From Pseudomonas sp. Root562 (GTDB taxonomy: Bacteria > Pseudomonadota > Gammaproteobacteria > Pseudomonadales > Pseudomonadaceae), in NCBI RefSeq assembly GCF_001427125.1, contig NZ_LMGK01000009.1, forward strand, positions 856-64,855: 64,000 nucleotides of DNA, read 5' to 3'. The notes beneath the pieces are model-generated. The model worked only from the letters and a program-made list of their open reading frames with translations, searched no databases and was not told the DNA's origin. Shown piece by piece: positions 1-9,641 of the stretch. The translations under genes were made by a program, and so were the position numbers. Position 1 is the first letter of the stretch, and each line of letters opens with the position of its first letter.

Positions 1-599
1 ATCACCGTGCGTGCCACCGGTTTCGACCCGGTTGCCGCTGAGGGTGGTTCGGCTGCCGTTGAAGCGGTTGCTGCTGCTCACGACGCTGGCATCTCCAGCT
101 TCGTCGGCGAAGAACTGGCCAAGTCCGATCGTCCGGAACTGACCGCTGCCAAGATCGTCGTTTCCGGCGGCCGCGGCATGCAGAACGGCGACAACTTCAA
201 ACACCTGTACGCCCTGGCCGACAAGCTGGGCGCTGCCGTTGGACCGCTGCCAAGATCGTCGTTTCCGGCGGCCGCGGCATGCAGAACGGCGACAACTTCA
301 AACACCTGTACGCCCTGGCCGACAAGCTGGGCGCTGCCGTCGGTGCTTCGCGCGCCGCGGTCGACGCAGGTTTCGTACCCAACGACATGCAGGTCGGCCA
401 GACCGGCAAGATCGTTGCTCCACAGCTGTACATCGCGGTCGGTATCTCCGGCGCGATCCAGCACCTGGCCGGCATGAAAGACTCCAAGGTGATCGTTGCG
501 ATCAACAAGGACGAAGAAGCGCCGATCTTCCAGGTGGCCGATTACGGTCTGGTGGCGGACTTGTTTGAAGCGATTCCTGAACTGGCCGCCCTGGCCTGA
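1..599 (+). pseudogene. etfA: electron transfer flavoprotein alpha subunit, 5' cut by window edge and frameshifted
   Basis: The encoded protein would be the C-terminal part of EtfA, the FAD-binding alpha subunit that passes electrons from acyl-CoA dehydrogenases to ETF-ubiquinone oxidoreductase. Frame 1 reads well-conserved EtfA up to the ELTAAKIVV region. A 101-bp tandem duplication (141-340) then shifts the frame, and conserved EtfA resumes in frame 3 ([42 protein letters not shown]) to TGA at 597-599. The frame-1 path stops at 477 in unrelated sequence. Removing 101 bp restores one clean reading frame. The next gene starts only 26 bp downstream, so this copy may belong to the catabolic row, possibly as a second etfA. 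The duplication could be real inactivation or an assembly error. Confidence 0.85.
141..340 (+). repeat. 99-bp direct tandem duplication inside etfA
   Basis: Bases 141-239 are repeated exactly at 242-340, separated by the two bases TG at 240-241. The 101-bp offset is not a multiple of three, so it breaks the reading frame. The ancestral order can be read by joining the end of the second copy to the downstream [10 protein letters not shown] coding. Confidence 0.95.
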
Positions 600-625
600 T
601 CACCGACCAAACTGGAGAAACCAAT

Positions 626-1468
626 ATGAGCAATTCCGATTTTTCTTCATGGGTCGGTCGACGTCAGGAAAGCCAGGATCGGATCAGTTACACCCTGGTC
701 AAACGCATAGCCGCCACATTGGGCGAGTCGGCGCCACAACCAGGTGAACCGCTGCCGCCTCTCTGGCACTGGGCATTTTTTCAGGAGCCGGTCGGCGCCA
801 GTGAACTAGGACCGGATGGCCATCCAGCGCTTGGCGGCTTTTTGCCGCCTGCCCATAACCGCAATCGCATGTGGGCTGGTAGCAGAATCGAGTTTTACCA
901 GCCGTTGACGGTGGAAGCTGAAGTGACCTGTGTGTCGACCATCCTCAACGTCGAGGAGAAGCACGGTCGCACGGGTTCCTTATTGTTCGTCACAGTACGC
1001 CATGAGTTTTTCCAGGACGGCAAACGCGCCCTGCAAGATGATCAGGACATTGTTTACCGAGAACCTGTTCCACCCAAACTGGGCGGCACCGAACCGTTAC
1101 CGGAAGGCCAATGGCAGGAATCGATCGAGCCCACCCCGACACTGCTGTTCCGCTATTCCGCAGTCACTTTCAATGGTCATCGGATTCACTATGACTGGCC
1201 CTATGTGACGGAGACCGAAGGTTATCCAGGCCTGGTAGTACATGGCCCGTTGATTGCCACGTTGAACCTGCGAGCCTTTACCAAAGCGCATCCAACTGCA
1301 CGCCTGGAGCGTTTCGTCTTCCGCGGAGTGAGGCCGCTGATTTCACCACACCCCTTCGAAGTGGGCGGACGTTTGATCGAAGAAGGCAAAGCGCAAGTAT
1401 GGGCTGGCAATCAGGACGGCACGGCACAGATCGGAGAAATCGAGTTCAGCAATGGAGCAAAGCCATGA
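626..1468 (+). CDS. two-hotdog acyl-CoA hydratase of the HTD2/mesaconyl-CoA hydratase type
   Basis: 280 residues. The layout is an N-terminal FAS1-like dehydratase half (about 1-145) and a C-terminal MaoC-type hotdog half, with the hydratase motif FNGHRIHYD at 182-190 followed by GYPGLVVHGPLIA. Proteins of this shape hydrate branched dicarboxylyl-CoA esters such as mesaconyl-C4-CoA, or 3-hydroxyacyl thioesters; the exact substrate cannot be read from sequence. The start has GGAGA eight to twelve bases upstream. The stop overlaps the ATG of the CitE-like gene (ATGA at 1465-1468), which implies translational coupling. That partnership favours a citramalyl-CoA or malyl-CoA type pathway in which this enzyme makes the lyase substrate. 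Family is confident, substrate is inferred. Confidence 0.8.
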   Translation: MSNSDFSSWVGRRQESQDRISYTLVKRIAATLGESAPQPGEPLPPLWHWAFFQEPVGASELGPDGHPALGGFLPPAHNRNRMWAGSRIEFYQPLTVEAEVTCVSTILNVEEKHGRTGSLLFVTVRHEFFQDGKRALQDDQDIVYREPVPPKLGGTEPLPEGQWQESIEPTPTLLFRYSAVTFNGHRIHYDWPYVTETEGYPGLVVHGPLIATLNLRAFTKAHPTARLERFVFRGVRPLISPHPFEVGGRLIEEGKAQVWAGNQDGTAQIGEIEFSNGAKP

Positions 1469-2280
1469 GCACATCAATTATTCGATCCGCCCTGTTTGTG
1501 CCGGCCACTCGACCCGAGCGTATCGCCAAAGCTCTCGCCACCGGCGCCGACCGGGTCATCGTAGACCTGGAAGACGCGGTACAGGAAAACCTGAAGGAGC
1601 AGGCAAGAAACAATCTTGAATCCTTCCTCAGCGAAAACCCGGAGGCGCGGATTCTGGTGCGGGTGAATGCCCCGGATCACTGGGCGCATGGCGCAGATCT
1701 GGATCTTTGCCAGCACCACGCGGGAGTGATCGGCATCCTGCTGCCCAAAGCAGAAAGCGCGGCTCAAGTAAAGACTGCGGCAGGTTGCAAAAAACCGATC
1801 TGGCCGATCATAGAAAGTGCCAAGGGCTTGTCGGCACTCACCGAGATTGCCGGCACTGTGGGAGTCGAGCGTTTGTCGTTCGGGAGTCTGGACCTGGGTC
1901 TGGACATGAACCTGACGGTTGGCAGCCCTGCCGCTGAAGCAATCCTCAGCCACGCCCGTTATGCGGTTTTGCTCGCCACGCGAGTTGCCGGGCTCGCTCC
2001 AGCGCTGGACGGCGTGTTTCCCTCGATCCAGGACACCACCGGGCTACTGGGCGCTGTGCAATTTGCCCGGGACATGGGTTTTGGTGGCGCGCTGTGTATC
2101 CACCCAAGCCAGGTCGCGATCATTCATCAGGCGCTCAAACCCAGCCTGGAAGAGTTGAATTGGGCGCAACGCATTATCCAGGCCGCCCGCTCGGGTGAGG
2201 GCGTTTTCGTGCTGGATGGGCAGATGGTCGATGCACCTGTCATAGGTCGTGCGCAATCGATCATGGCTCGCGCAACCTGA
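1465..2280 (+). CDS. CitE-like acyl-CoA lyase (HpcH/HpaI aldolase family)
   Basis: 271 residues, the usual length for stand-alone CitE-like lyases. These cleave malyl-CoA, citramalyl-CoA or beta-methylmalyl-CoA into an oxo acid and an acyl-CoA using Mg2+. The N-terminal beta strand SALFVPATRPERI and the metal-site motif VDLEDAVQ (D34-V39) are clear, as are the mid-protein ESAKGL and SFGSLDLGLD segments and the C-terminal CIHPSQV motif typical of the family. I chose the ATG at 1465 because it forms a 4-base ATGA overlap with the upstream hydratase; an in-frame ATG at 1399 lies inside that gene. With the hydratase it would turn an unsaturated C5 dicarboxylyl-CoA into pyruvate plus acetyl-CoA, or a related pair. 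That reaction is inference. Confidence 0.82.
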   Translation: MSTSIIRSALFVPATRPERIAKALATGADRVIVDLEDAVQENLKEQARNNLESFLSENPEARILVRVNAPDHWAHGADLDLCQHHAGVIGILLPKAESAAQVKTAAGCKKPIWPIIESAKGLSALTEIAGTVGVERLSFGSLDLGLDMNLTVGSPAAEAILSHARYAVLLATRVAGLAPALDGVFPSIQDTTGLLGAVQFARDMGFGGALCIHPSQVAIIHQALKPSLEELNWAQRIIQAARSGEGVFVLDGQMVDAPVIGRAQSIMARAT

Positions 2281-2341
2281 CCCCACGCCAACGCTTTTGC
2301 TTCGATGCTGTGCATCCCTCCACTCTCTGCAGGACGGTGTC

Positions 2342-3733
2342 ATGACCCACGTTTCCAGCCACACCCATGCCATATCGATCAACCCCACCAACGGTGAGCA
2401 GATAGGCCACTACCCCTTCGAGTCTGCAGCAGAACTGGAAGCCTCACTGTCCCGCGCGATCAAGGGGTTTTCCCTCTGGCGCAGCCAGTCTGTCGAAATG
2501 CGTTCCCGCGCCCTGATCGCTCTGGCAAGGGCATTACGCGACAACGCAGATTCAATGGCGAAAATGATCACTCAAGAGATGGGCAAACCCACTACTCAGG
2601 CGCGCGCTGAAATTGAAAAGTGTGCGCAGCTATGCGAGTGGTACGCCGAACACGGTCCTGCCATGCTGACCGCCGAACCTACTCAGGTTGAGGGAGGGAA
2701 AGCACGCATAGAGTATCGTCCCCTGGGTCCTATTCTCGCCGTGATGCCGTGGAACTTTCCCATCTGGCAAGTATTGCGCGGCGCCGTTCCTGCATTGATT
2801 GCCGGCAACACCTACGTACTCAAACATGCGCCGAACGTGATGGGATGCGCGTACTTGCTGCAAGATGCGTTCAAGCGCGCCGGCTTCGCCGAGGGTGTGT
2901 TTGATATCATCAATGTCACGCCCGAAGTTGTTTCCATGGCAATCCAAGACCCTCGCATTGCCGCGGTAACGCTTACAGGCAGCGTCCGTGCGGGCATGGC
3001 CATCGGTGCGCAGGCGGGTGCAGCCTTGAAGAAGTGCGTGTTGGAACTGGGTGGCTCGGATCCCTTTATCGTGCTTGACGACGCCGATCTGGACGAAGCC
3101 GTCAAAGCTGCTGTGATTGGCCGTTATCAAAACACCGGACAAGTCTGCGCGGCTGCCAAGCGCTTGATTGTCGAGCAAGGCGTTGTCGAGGAATTTACCC
3201 GCAAATTTGTGGAGGCCGCTTCGAGGTTGGTTATTGGCGATCCACTGGCCGAAGACACTTACATAGGACCCATGGCTCGCTTTGATTTGCGCGATGAACT
3301 GGATCGTCAGGTCCGAGACACCCTGGAAGAAGGTGCGACCTTGTTGTTGGGAGGCAGAAAGGCCGAAGGCCCTGGCAACTACTACGAGCCTACGGTATTT
3401 GGTGATGTCACCGACCAGATGACCTCATTCAAACAGGAATTGTTTGGGCCCGTGGCATCAATCATCACCGCGCGGGACGCAGCACACGCACTGGAACTGG
3501 CCAACGACAGTGAATTCGGGCTTGCCTCGACCATCTACACACGCAACGTCGAACTGGCCCAGAAGCTGGCCGGCGAACTGGAAACCGGAGGCGTATTCAT
3601 CAATGGATATTGCGCAACCGACCCACGCGTCACTTTCGGGGGTGTAAAGAAAAGCGGTTTTGGCCGTGAACTGTCGCATTTCGGTGTGCGCGAGTTCTGC
3701 AATGCACAGACTGTCTGGCTGGACCGTCACTAA
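2342..3733 (+). CDS. NAD(P)-dependent aldehyde dehydrogenase, succinate-semialdehyde (Sad/YneI) type
   Basis: 463 residues, matching the Sad/YneI branch of the aldehyde dehydrogenase superfamily, which oxidises succinate semialdehyde to succinate in the cytoplasm. Visible landmarks are PWNFP with the oxyanion Asn at 138, the LTGSVRAG cofactor turn near 211, the general base Glu235 in LELGGSD, and the nucleophile Cys269 in GQVCAAAKR. The C-terminal GGVKKSGFGRELS segment is typical. The ATG at 2342 was chosen over an earlier in-frame GTG/ATG at 2249 because the earlier start overlaps the lyase end and adds a non-homologous leader. It lies 61 bp after the CitE-like gene on the same strand and probably shares its transcript. 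The true substrate may be another short semialdehyde. Confidence 0.85.
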   Translation: MTHVSSHTHAISINPTNGEQIGHYPFESAAELEASLSRAIKGFSLWRSQSVEMRSRALIALARALRDNADSMAKMITQEMGKPTTQARAEIEKCAQLCEWYAEHGPAMLTAEPTQVEGGKARIEYRPLGPILAVMPWNFPIWQVLRGAVPALIAGNTYVLKHAPNVMGCAYLLQDAFKRAGFAEGVFDIINVTPEVVSMAIQDPRIAAVTLTGSVRAGMAIGAQAGAALKKCVLELGGSDPFIVLDDADLDEAVKAAVIGRYQNTGQVCAAAKRLIVEQGVVEEFTRKFVEAASRLVIGDPLAEDTYIGPMARFDLRDELDRQVRDTLEEGATLLLGGRKAEGPGNYYEPTVFGDVTDQMTSFKQELFGPVASIITARDAAHALELANDSEFGLASTIYTRNVELAQKLAGELETGGVFINGYCATDPRVTFGGVKKSGFGRELSHFGVREFCNAQTVWLDRH

Positions 3734-3828
3734 TAATAAGCAAGACGCCAAGCCCAGCAAGAACGTCCGCTGAGCCAAAGATGGGCGAGTCAGAGAAAGA
3801 CTCGCCTCACACTTATGAGGAGCTTTTG

Positions 3829-4743
3829 ATGCGAGTCTTCCCTGCAATCCTGGGCGTTACCCTGACTGCGGCCTTAAGTAGTACTGCCCTCATGGCTGCC
3901 GAACCCACCGGCACGCTTAAGAAAATCAAGACCTCGGGGACCATCACCCTGGGTCACCGAGACTCGTCCATTCCCTTCTCTTATATTGCCGACGGATCCG
4001 GTCAGCCGGTGGGCTACTCCCATGACATTCAATTAAAGATTGTCGAGGCTATCAAGCAAGAACTCGGTATGCCCAAGCTGAACGTACAATATAACCTGGT
4101 GACATCACAGACGCGTATCCCACTGGTGCAAAACGGCACTGTGGACCTGGAGTGCGGCTCAACAACCAATACCGCTGAGAGAGCTCGGCAGGTCGACTTC
4201 TCGGTCGGCATTTTTGAAGCCAGCACCCGCCTGTTGGTCAGGAAGGATTCGGTTTACAAGGACTTTCAAGATCTCAACGGCAAGAACGTAGTGACTACTG
4301 CTGGCAGCACCGCCGAGCGGATGCTCAAGGTCATGAATGCCGAGAAAAAGATGAATATGAACGTAATCTCTGCCAAAGACATTGGCGAGTCTTACCAAAT
4401 GCTCGAGTCCGGCCGCGCCATTGCGTTTATGCAGGACGACGCATTGCTAGCGGGCGAGATGGCCAAGGCAAAGAAACCGGAAGATTGGGTCGTGACCGGC
4501 ACCCCGCAATCCAACGAAATCTATGGTTGCACAATGCGTCGGGGTGATCCGGATCTCAAAAAAGTCGTGGATGACTCGATCAAGTCACTTTTCGTCTCGG
4601 GCGAAATCAACGCCATCTACGATAAATGGTTTACTCAGCCCATCCCTCCCAAAGGCTTGAATCTCAAATTCCCCATGAGCGCAGAGCTCAAAACAATCAT
4701 CGCCCAACCCAACGACCAACCGGCGCCGGAAAAGGCTCTTTAA
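3829..4743 (+). CDS. periplasmic amino-acid-binding protein, glutamate/aspartate (AatJ/GltI) type
   Basis: 304 residues with a signal peptide (MRVFPAILGVTLTAALSS, cleavage near ALMAA) and a family 3 solute-binding fold. It closely resembles Pseudomonas AatJ as I recall it (TLKKIKTSGTITLGHRDSSIPFSYIADGSG, read in pieces; VGYSHDIQLKIVEAIK; SQTRIPLVQNGTVDLECGS). AatJ-type proteins deliver acidic amino acids to the AatQMP permease. No permease or ATPase gene is adjacent, so this is an orphan binding protein. The start follows GAGGAG by seven bases; an earlier in-frame ATG at 3781 has no ribosome site and would bury the signal peptide. It ends the catabolic row, suggesting that the pathway substrate or inducer is an acidic amino acid or C4/C5 dicarboxylate. 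The ligand is inferred. Confidence 0.85.
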   Translation: MRVFPAILGVTLTAALSSTALMAAEPTGTLKKIKTSGTITLGHRDSSIPFSYIADGSGQPVGYSHDIQLKIVEAIKQELGMPKLNVQYNLVTSQTRIPLVQNGTVDLECGSTTNTAERARQVDFSVGIFEASTRLLVRKDSVYKDFQDLNGKNVVTTAGSTAERMLKVMNAEKKMNMNVISAKDIGESYQMLESGRAIAFMQDDALLAGEMAKAKKPEDWVVTGTPQSNEIYGCTMRRGDPDLKKVVDDSIKSLFVSGEINAIYDKWFTQPIPPKGLNLKFPMSAELKTIIAQPNDQPAPEKAL

Positions 4744-4865
4744 CGGTCGTCCCTTTCTGCTCGAGTGACCAGGACACAGCGAGACAATCTTATCGCGCCA
4801 TTACCTTTGCATCAGCTGAAGACTCCACCAAGAGCCAGAGTTTTTGTAGGGGCAGTAACGCCTAA

Positions 4866-4906
4866 AAATAAAAAAGGGTCGCGAGATAAAATCTCGCAAC
4901 CCTTTG
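4866..4906 (-). terminator. Rho-independent terminator of tRNA-Pro
   Basis: On the minus strand a stem (AAGGGTTGCGAGAT pairing with ATCTCGCGACCCTT, one mismatch) is followed by TTTTTTATTTTT. It lies just after the tRNA 3' end. Confidence 0.85.
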
Positions 4907-4913
4907 AATTATA

Positions 4914-4990
4914 TGGTCGGGACGGAGTGATTCGAACACTCGACCCCTAGCACCCCATGCTAGTGCGCTACCGGACTGCGCTACGCCCCG
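4914..4990 (-). tRNA. tRNA-Pro(GGG)
   Basis: A 77-nt cloverleaf on the minus strand. The acceptor CGGGGCG pairs with CGTCCCG, the anticodon stem is CTAGC/GCTAG, and the loop ATGGGGT places GGG at 34-36. The T arm reads GAGTGTTCGAATCACTC and the terminal CCA is encoded at 4914-4916. Its 3' end faces the catabolic row at 1-4743, the usual side for island insertion. Confidence 0.95.
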
Positions 4991-5079
4991 ACTAGGCGTG
5001 AAACTTGTTCCTCTTCTCGAGGAACGCTCAAGAATATATCGCAAGCTTTTGAAAACTGGAAGTATTTAAAAGCAGGAAT

Positions 5080-5436
5080 TTATTTCTTGAGGACTACCAG
5101 GACATCTTCCAGCTCAGCGATCATCTGGCGAATCATTTGCTTGTATTGGGTGGTGTCGTCTTTGGCTTCATCGCCGGACAAGCGCAAGCGTGCGCCGCCG
5201 ATGGTGAACCCCTGATCGTAAAGAAGCGCGCGGATCTGCCGGATCATCAGCACATCCTGGCGCTGATAATACCGGCGGTTTCCGCGGCGTTTGACGGGGT
5301 TGAGTTGAGGAAACTCCTGCTCCCAATAGCGCAGTACGTGCGGTTTTACCGCACACAGCTCGCTAACTTCACCAATGGTGAAGTAGCGTTTGCCTGGGAT
5401 GACGGGTAGCTCGTCGTTATGACTTGGTTCCAGCAT
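5080..5436 (-). CDS. MerR-family transcriptional regulator next to ihfA
   Basis: 118 residues. The N-terminal MerR winged helix-turn-helix spans about 16-84, with [22 protein letters not shown] and then the wing [10 protein letters not shown] short helical dimerisation tail follows ([19 protein letters not shown]). There are no cysteines in the tail for metal sensing, so the effector is unknown. The gene overlaps the end of ihfA and is conserved there in Pseudomonas, as I recall; it is the last gene of the operon before tRNA-Pro. I chose the ATG at 5436, which has GAGG just upstream; an in-frame TTG at 5445 is the alternative. The regulated genes are not known from sequence. Confidence 0.88.
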   Translation of the reverse strand: MLEPSHNDELPVIPGKRYFTIGEVSELCAVKPHVLRYWEQEFPQLNPVKRRGNRRYYQRQDVLMIRQIRALLYDQGFTIGGARLRLSGDEAKDDTTQYKQMIRQMIAELEDVLVVLKK

Positions 5437-5719
5437 AAGCCTCAACTCGGGCCTTCAACTTCTGCCCTGGACGAAAGGTGACCACACGGCGAGCCGTGAT
5501 AGGGATTTCTTCTCCCGTTTTCGGATTGCGGCCAGGCCGCTGGCGTTTGTCCCGAAGGTCGAAATTGCCGAAACCGGACAATTTGACTTGTTCGTTGTCT
5601 TCAAGAGCGTGCCTGATTTCCTCGAAAAACAGTTCAACCAATTCCTTGGCTTCCCGCTTGTTCAGGCCCAGCTCTTCATACAGACGTTCCGCCATCTCAG
5701 CTTTCGTCAAAGCCCCCAT
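5417..5719 (-). CDS. ihfA: integration host factor alpha subunit
   Basis: 100 residues, the standard length. IHF-alpha pairs with IHF-beta to bend DNA by about 160 degrees in promoters, recombination sites and replication origins. The whole protein is one HU/IHF domain: helices in the first 45 residues ([21 protein letters not shown], in pieces), the [13 protein letters not shown] sheet, and the DNA-intercalating beta arm with [11 protein letters not shown] and its proline. It lies three bases downstream of pheT and overlaps the MerR gene. The pheST-ihfA linkage is the classical gammaproteobacterial arrangement and ties IHF supply to the translation operon. Confidence 0.97.
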   Translation of the reverse strand: MGALTKAEMAERLYEELGLNKREAKELVELFFEEIRHALEDNEQVKLSGFGNFDLRDKRQRPGRNPKTGEEIPITARRVVTFRPGQKLKARVEAYAGTKS

Positions 5720-5722
5720 ACG

Positions 5723-8104
5723 TCACTTCCTTAACGTGGCGTCCAACCTTTGTTCGAGCGAGGTGAGGATGTTTTGCGTCGTGGTATTCACCTCATCGTC
5801 ATTAAGAGTGCGCGATGGATGCTGCCAGGTCAAGCCAACTGCGAGGCTTTTTCTATCAGGATCAATGCCTTTACCCTGATATACGTCAAATAGCCTGAGG
5901 TCTGTCAGCCATTCGCCTGCATTTTCACGGATAACGTCCAATACAGCCGAGGCTGCAACGTCTTTGTGCGCAATCAGTGCAAGGTCACGACGCACTTCAG
6001 GAAAGCGCGACAACTCGTGGAATTTAGGCATTTTGCCCGACGCCACTTCAGCCAGAACCATCTCGAAAACAAATACCGGACGATCGAGACCCAGGGTTTT
6101 CGACAACTCAGGGTGGATGGCGCCAATGAAGCCCACCAGACGACCTTCGCGTTCGATGCGCGCGGTTTGACCCGGGTGCAATGCCGGGTGCTTGCCAGGC
6201 ACGAACGTGAATGCATCCAGAGCACCGGCGAAGCCCAGCACCGCTTCAACGTCAGCCTTGACGTCGAAGAAGTCTACGGTGTCGCGACCTTGCGCCCAGC
6301 CTTCCGGCAGGCGGCTACCGCAAACCACACCGGCCAGCATCGGCTCTTGTTTCAAACCTTCGAGCTGGCCGATGAAACGCAGACCGCTCTCGAACAGGCG
6401 CACCCGATCCTGTTGGCGGTTCAGGTTGTGCTGAAGCGCCTTGACCAGGCCTGGCCACAGCGACGAACGCATGGCAGCCATGTCATTGGAAATCGGGTTG
6501 GCGAGCAGCAACGGCTCTACACCCGGATTAAACAGCTCGAATTGTTTCGGATCGATGAAGCTGTAGGTGATCGCTTCCTGATAACCACGGGCAACCAGCA
6601 GACGACGCAGTTCCGGCAAATCGCTACGTGCTTCTGCCTTGGCTTGCGGCGCAAGACGCGCTTGCGGGTAACGAACCGGCAGGCGGTTGTAGCCGTACAG
6701 ACGCGCCAGCTCTTCGATCAGGTCGACTTCCAGGCTGATATCGAAGCGGTGGCTTGGCACTTCTACGCGCCACTGCCCTGCCCCGTCTGCGGTAATGGTC
6801 AGGCCCAAGGCGCTGAGCAGACGCTCAACTTCAGCCGGGTCCATTTCCATGCCCAGCATTTGGGTGATGCGCTGAGCGCGCAGGGTCACCGGTGCGATCG
6901 ACGGCAGGTGCTGCTCACTCACGGTTTCGATGATCGGGCCGGCTTCGCCACCAGTGATTTCCAGCAGCAGGCCAGTGGCGCGCTCCATGGCTTCACGGGC
7001 GAGCTGCCAGTCCACGCCACGCTCGTAGCGGTGCGATGCATCGGTGTGCAGGCCATAGGAACGAGCCTTGCCAGCAACCGCGATTTGATCGAAGAACGCG
7101 CTTTCCAGGAAGATATCGCGAGTGGTCGCGGTATTGACGCCGCTGTGCTCGCCCCCCATGACGCCGGCAATTGCCAGTGCGCGGGTGTGGTCGGCGATCA
7201 CCAACGTATCGCTACGCAGGCTGACTTCCTGACCGTCGAGCAGTACCAGCTTCTCGCCTTCTTCGGCCATGCGCACGCGGATGCCGCCATTGATTTCGGC
7301 AAGATCGAAAGCGTGCAGCGGCTGACCCAACTCAAGCATCACGTAGTTGGTAATGTCGACCGCGGCATCGATGCTGCGCACGTCAGCACGACGCAGGCGC
7401 TCTACCATCCACAGCGGCGTAGGCCTGGACAGGTCGACGTTACGGATCACACGCCCCAGGTAGCGCGGGCAAGCAGCCGGTGCCAGGACTTCAACCGAAC
7501 GCACTTCATCGTGGACAGCTTGAACGCTGGCAACGACCGGACGCGTGACCGGGGTGGCATACAGCGCGCCGACTTCACGGGCCAGACCGGCCAGGGACAG
7601 GCAATCACCACGGTTCGGGGTCAGATCGACCTCGATGCTGGCGTCTTCCAGGTTCAGGTATTCACGAATGTCCTGACCCACTGGCGCATCGGCCGGCAAT
7701 TCCATCAGGCCATCGTTGCCCTCGCCCACTTGCAATTCGGCTTGCGAGCACAGCATGCCGTTGGACTCAACGCCACGCAGCTTGGCTTTCTTGATTTTGA
7801 AGTCGCCCGGGAGTTCGGCGCCGATGGTGGCGAATGGAATCTTCAGGCCAGGGCGCACATTTGGCGCACCGCATACGACCTGAAAGGTTTCCGAACCGTT
7901 GCTGACCTGGCAAACACGCAGCTTGTCGGCATCCGGGTGCTGTTCGGTGCTGAGCACCTCGCCCACGATTACACCACTGAATACGCCGGCGGCCGGGGTA
8001 ACGCTATCGACCTCAAGACCGGCCATCGACAGACGAGCAACCAGCTCATCGCGACTTACCTGCGGGCTAACCCAGCCACGCAGCCATTGTTCACTGAATT
8101 TCAT
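5723..8104 (-). CDS. pheT: phenylalanine-tRNA ligase beta subunit
   Basis: 793 residues, full length. PheT is the large subunit of the (alpha-beta)2 phenylalanyl-tRNA synthetase and carries the editing site that hydrolyses Tyr-tRNA(Phe). In order: an N-terminal tRNA-binding EMAP-like OB fold (about 40-150, VVGEVLSTEQHPDADKLRVC), the B3/B4 editing domain (about 200-400, with GVMGGEHSG), B5, the catalytic-like core, and a C-terminal ferredoxin-like anticodon-binding domain (FPEVRRDLALI and GLTWQHPSRTLNDDEV). It starts 26 bp after pheS. The long antisense reading frame across it is a composition shadow. Confidence 0.98.
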   Translation of the reverse strand: MKFSEQWLRGWVSPQVSRDELVARLSMAGLEVDSVTPAAGVFSGVIVGEVLSTEQHPDADKLRVCQVSNGSETFQVVCGAPNVRPGLKIPFATIGAELPGDFKIKKAKLRGVESNGMLCSQAELQVGEGNDGLMELPADAPVGQDIREYLNLEDASIEVDLTPNRGDCLSLAGLAREVGALYATPVTRPVVASVQAVHDEVRSVEVLAPAACPRYLGRVIRNVDLSRPTPLWMVERLRRADVRSIDAAVDITNYVMLELGQPLHAFDLAEINGGIRVRMAEEGEKLVLLDGQEVSLRSDTLVIADHTRALAIAGVMGGEHSGVNTATTRDIFLESAFFDQIAVAGKARSYGLHTDASHRYERGVDWQLAREAMERATGLLLEITGGEAGPIIETVSEQHLPSIAPVTLRAQRITQMLGMEMDPAEVERLLSALGLTITADGAGQWRVEVPSHRFDISLEVDLIEELARLYGYNRLPVRYPQARLAPQAKAEARSDLPELRRLLVARGYQEAITYSFIDPKQFELFNPGVEPLLLANPISNDMAAMRSSLWPGLVKALQHNLNRQQDRVRLFESGLRFIGQLEGLKQEPMLAGVVCGSRLPEGWAQGRDTVDFFDVKADVEAVLGFAGALDAFTFVPGKHPALHPGQTARIEREGRLVGFIGAIHPELSKTLGLDRPVFVFEMVLAEVASGKMPKFHELSRFPEVRRDLALIAHKDVAASAVLDVIRENAGEWLTDLRLFDVYQGKGIDPDRKSLAVGLTWQHPSRTLNDDEVNTTTQNILTSLEQRLDATLRK

Positions 8105-8130
8105 CCTGCTCTCCTAAGAATTCGTTACGA

Positions 8131-9201
<1,071 letters not shown>

Positions 9202-9256
9202 ATGACGTTTAACACCTGGCCCCACAGAGGTGAGGCCGGGTGACTGTCGGGGGTAC

Positions 9257-9613
9257 TTAAGCCAAGGTGGCTTTAGCTTTCTCGACAATCGCAGCAAACG
9301 CCGCTTTTTCGTTCACTGCCAGATCAGCCAGAACCTTACGGTCGATCTCGATGGACGCTTTTTTCAGGCCGGCGATGAAACGGCTGTAGGACAGACCGTT
9401 GATACGAGCACCAGCGTTGATACGAGCGATCCACAGAGCGCGGAACTGACGTTTTTTCTGACGACGGTCACGGTAGGCGTATTGGCCTGCCTTGATTACC
9501 GCTTGCTTGGCAACACGGAATACGCGGGAGCGTGCGCCGTAGTAGCCTTTAGCAAGTTTCAGAATTTTTTTGTGACGCTTACGGGCAATGACGCCACGCT
9601 TTACACGAGCCAT
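9257..9613 (-). CDS. rplT: 50S ribosomal protein L20
   Basis: 118 residues, the standard length. L20 binds 23S rRNA early in large-subunit assembly and in many bacteria represses rpmI-rplT translation by binding its own mRNA. The start [19 protein letters not shown] and the central [20 protein letters not shown] region are diagnostic, and the very basic N-terminal tail and globular C-terminal half are both intact. It lies 28 bp after rpmI in the usual infC-rpmI-rplT order. The leader hairpin of pheS follows it. Confidence 0.98.
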   Translation of the reverse strand: MARVKRGVIARKRHKKILKLAKGYYGARSRVFRVAKQAVIKAGQYAYRDRRQKKRQFRALWIARINAGARINGLSYSRFIAGLKKASIEIDRKVLADLAVNEKAAFAAIVEKAKATLA

Positions 9614-9641
9614 GAGTTACTTCCTCTATTCTTGACTAAAA

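Noticed and set aside
1..4913. Full genomic island or prophage beside tRNA-Pro
   Set aside because: No integrase, att duplication of the tRNA 3' end, or phage gene is visible in the window; only the position is suggestive.
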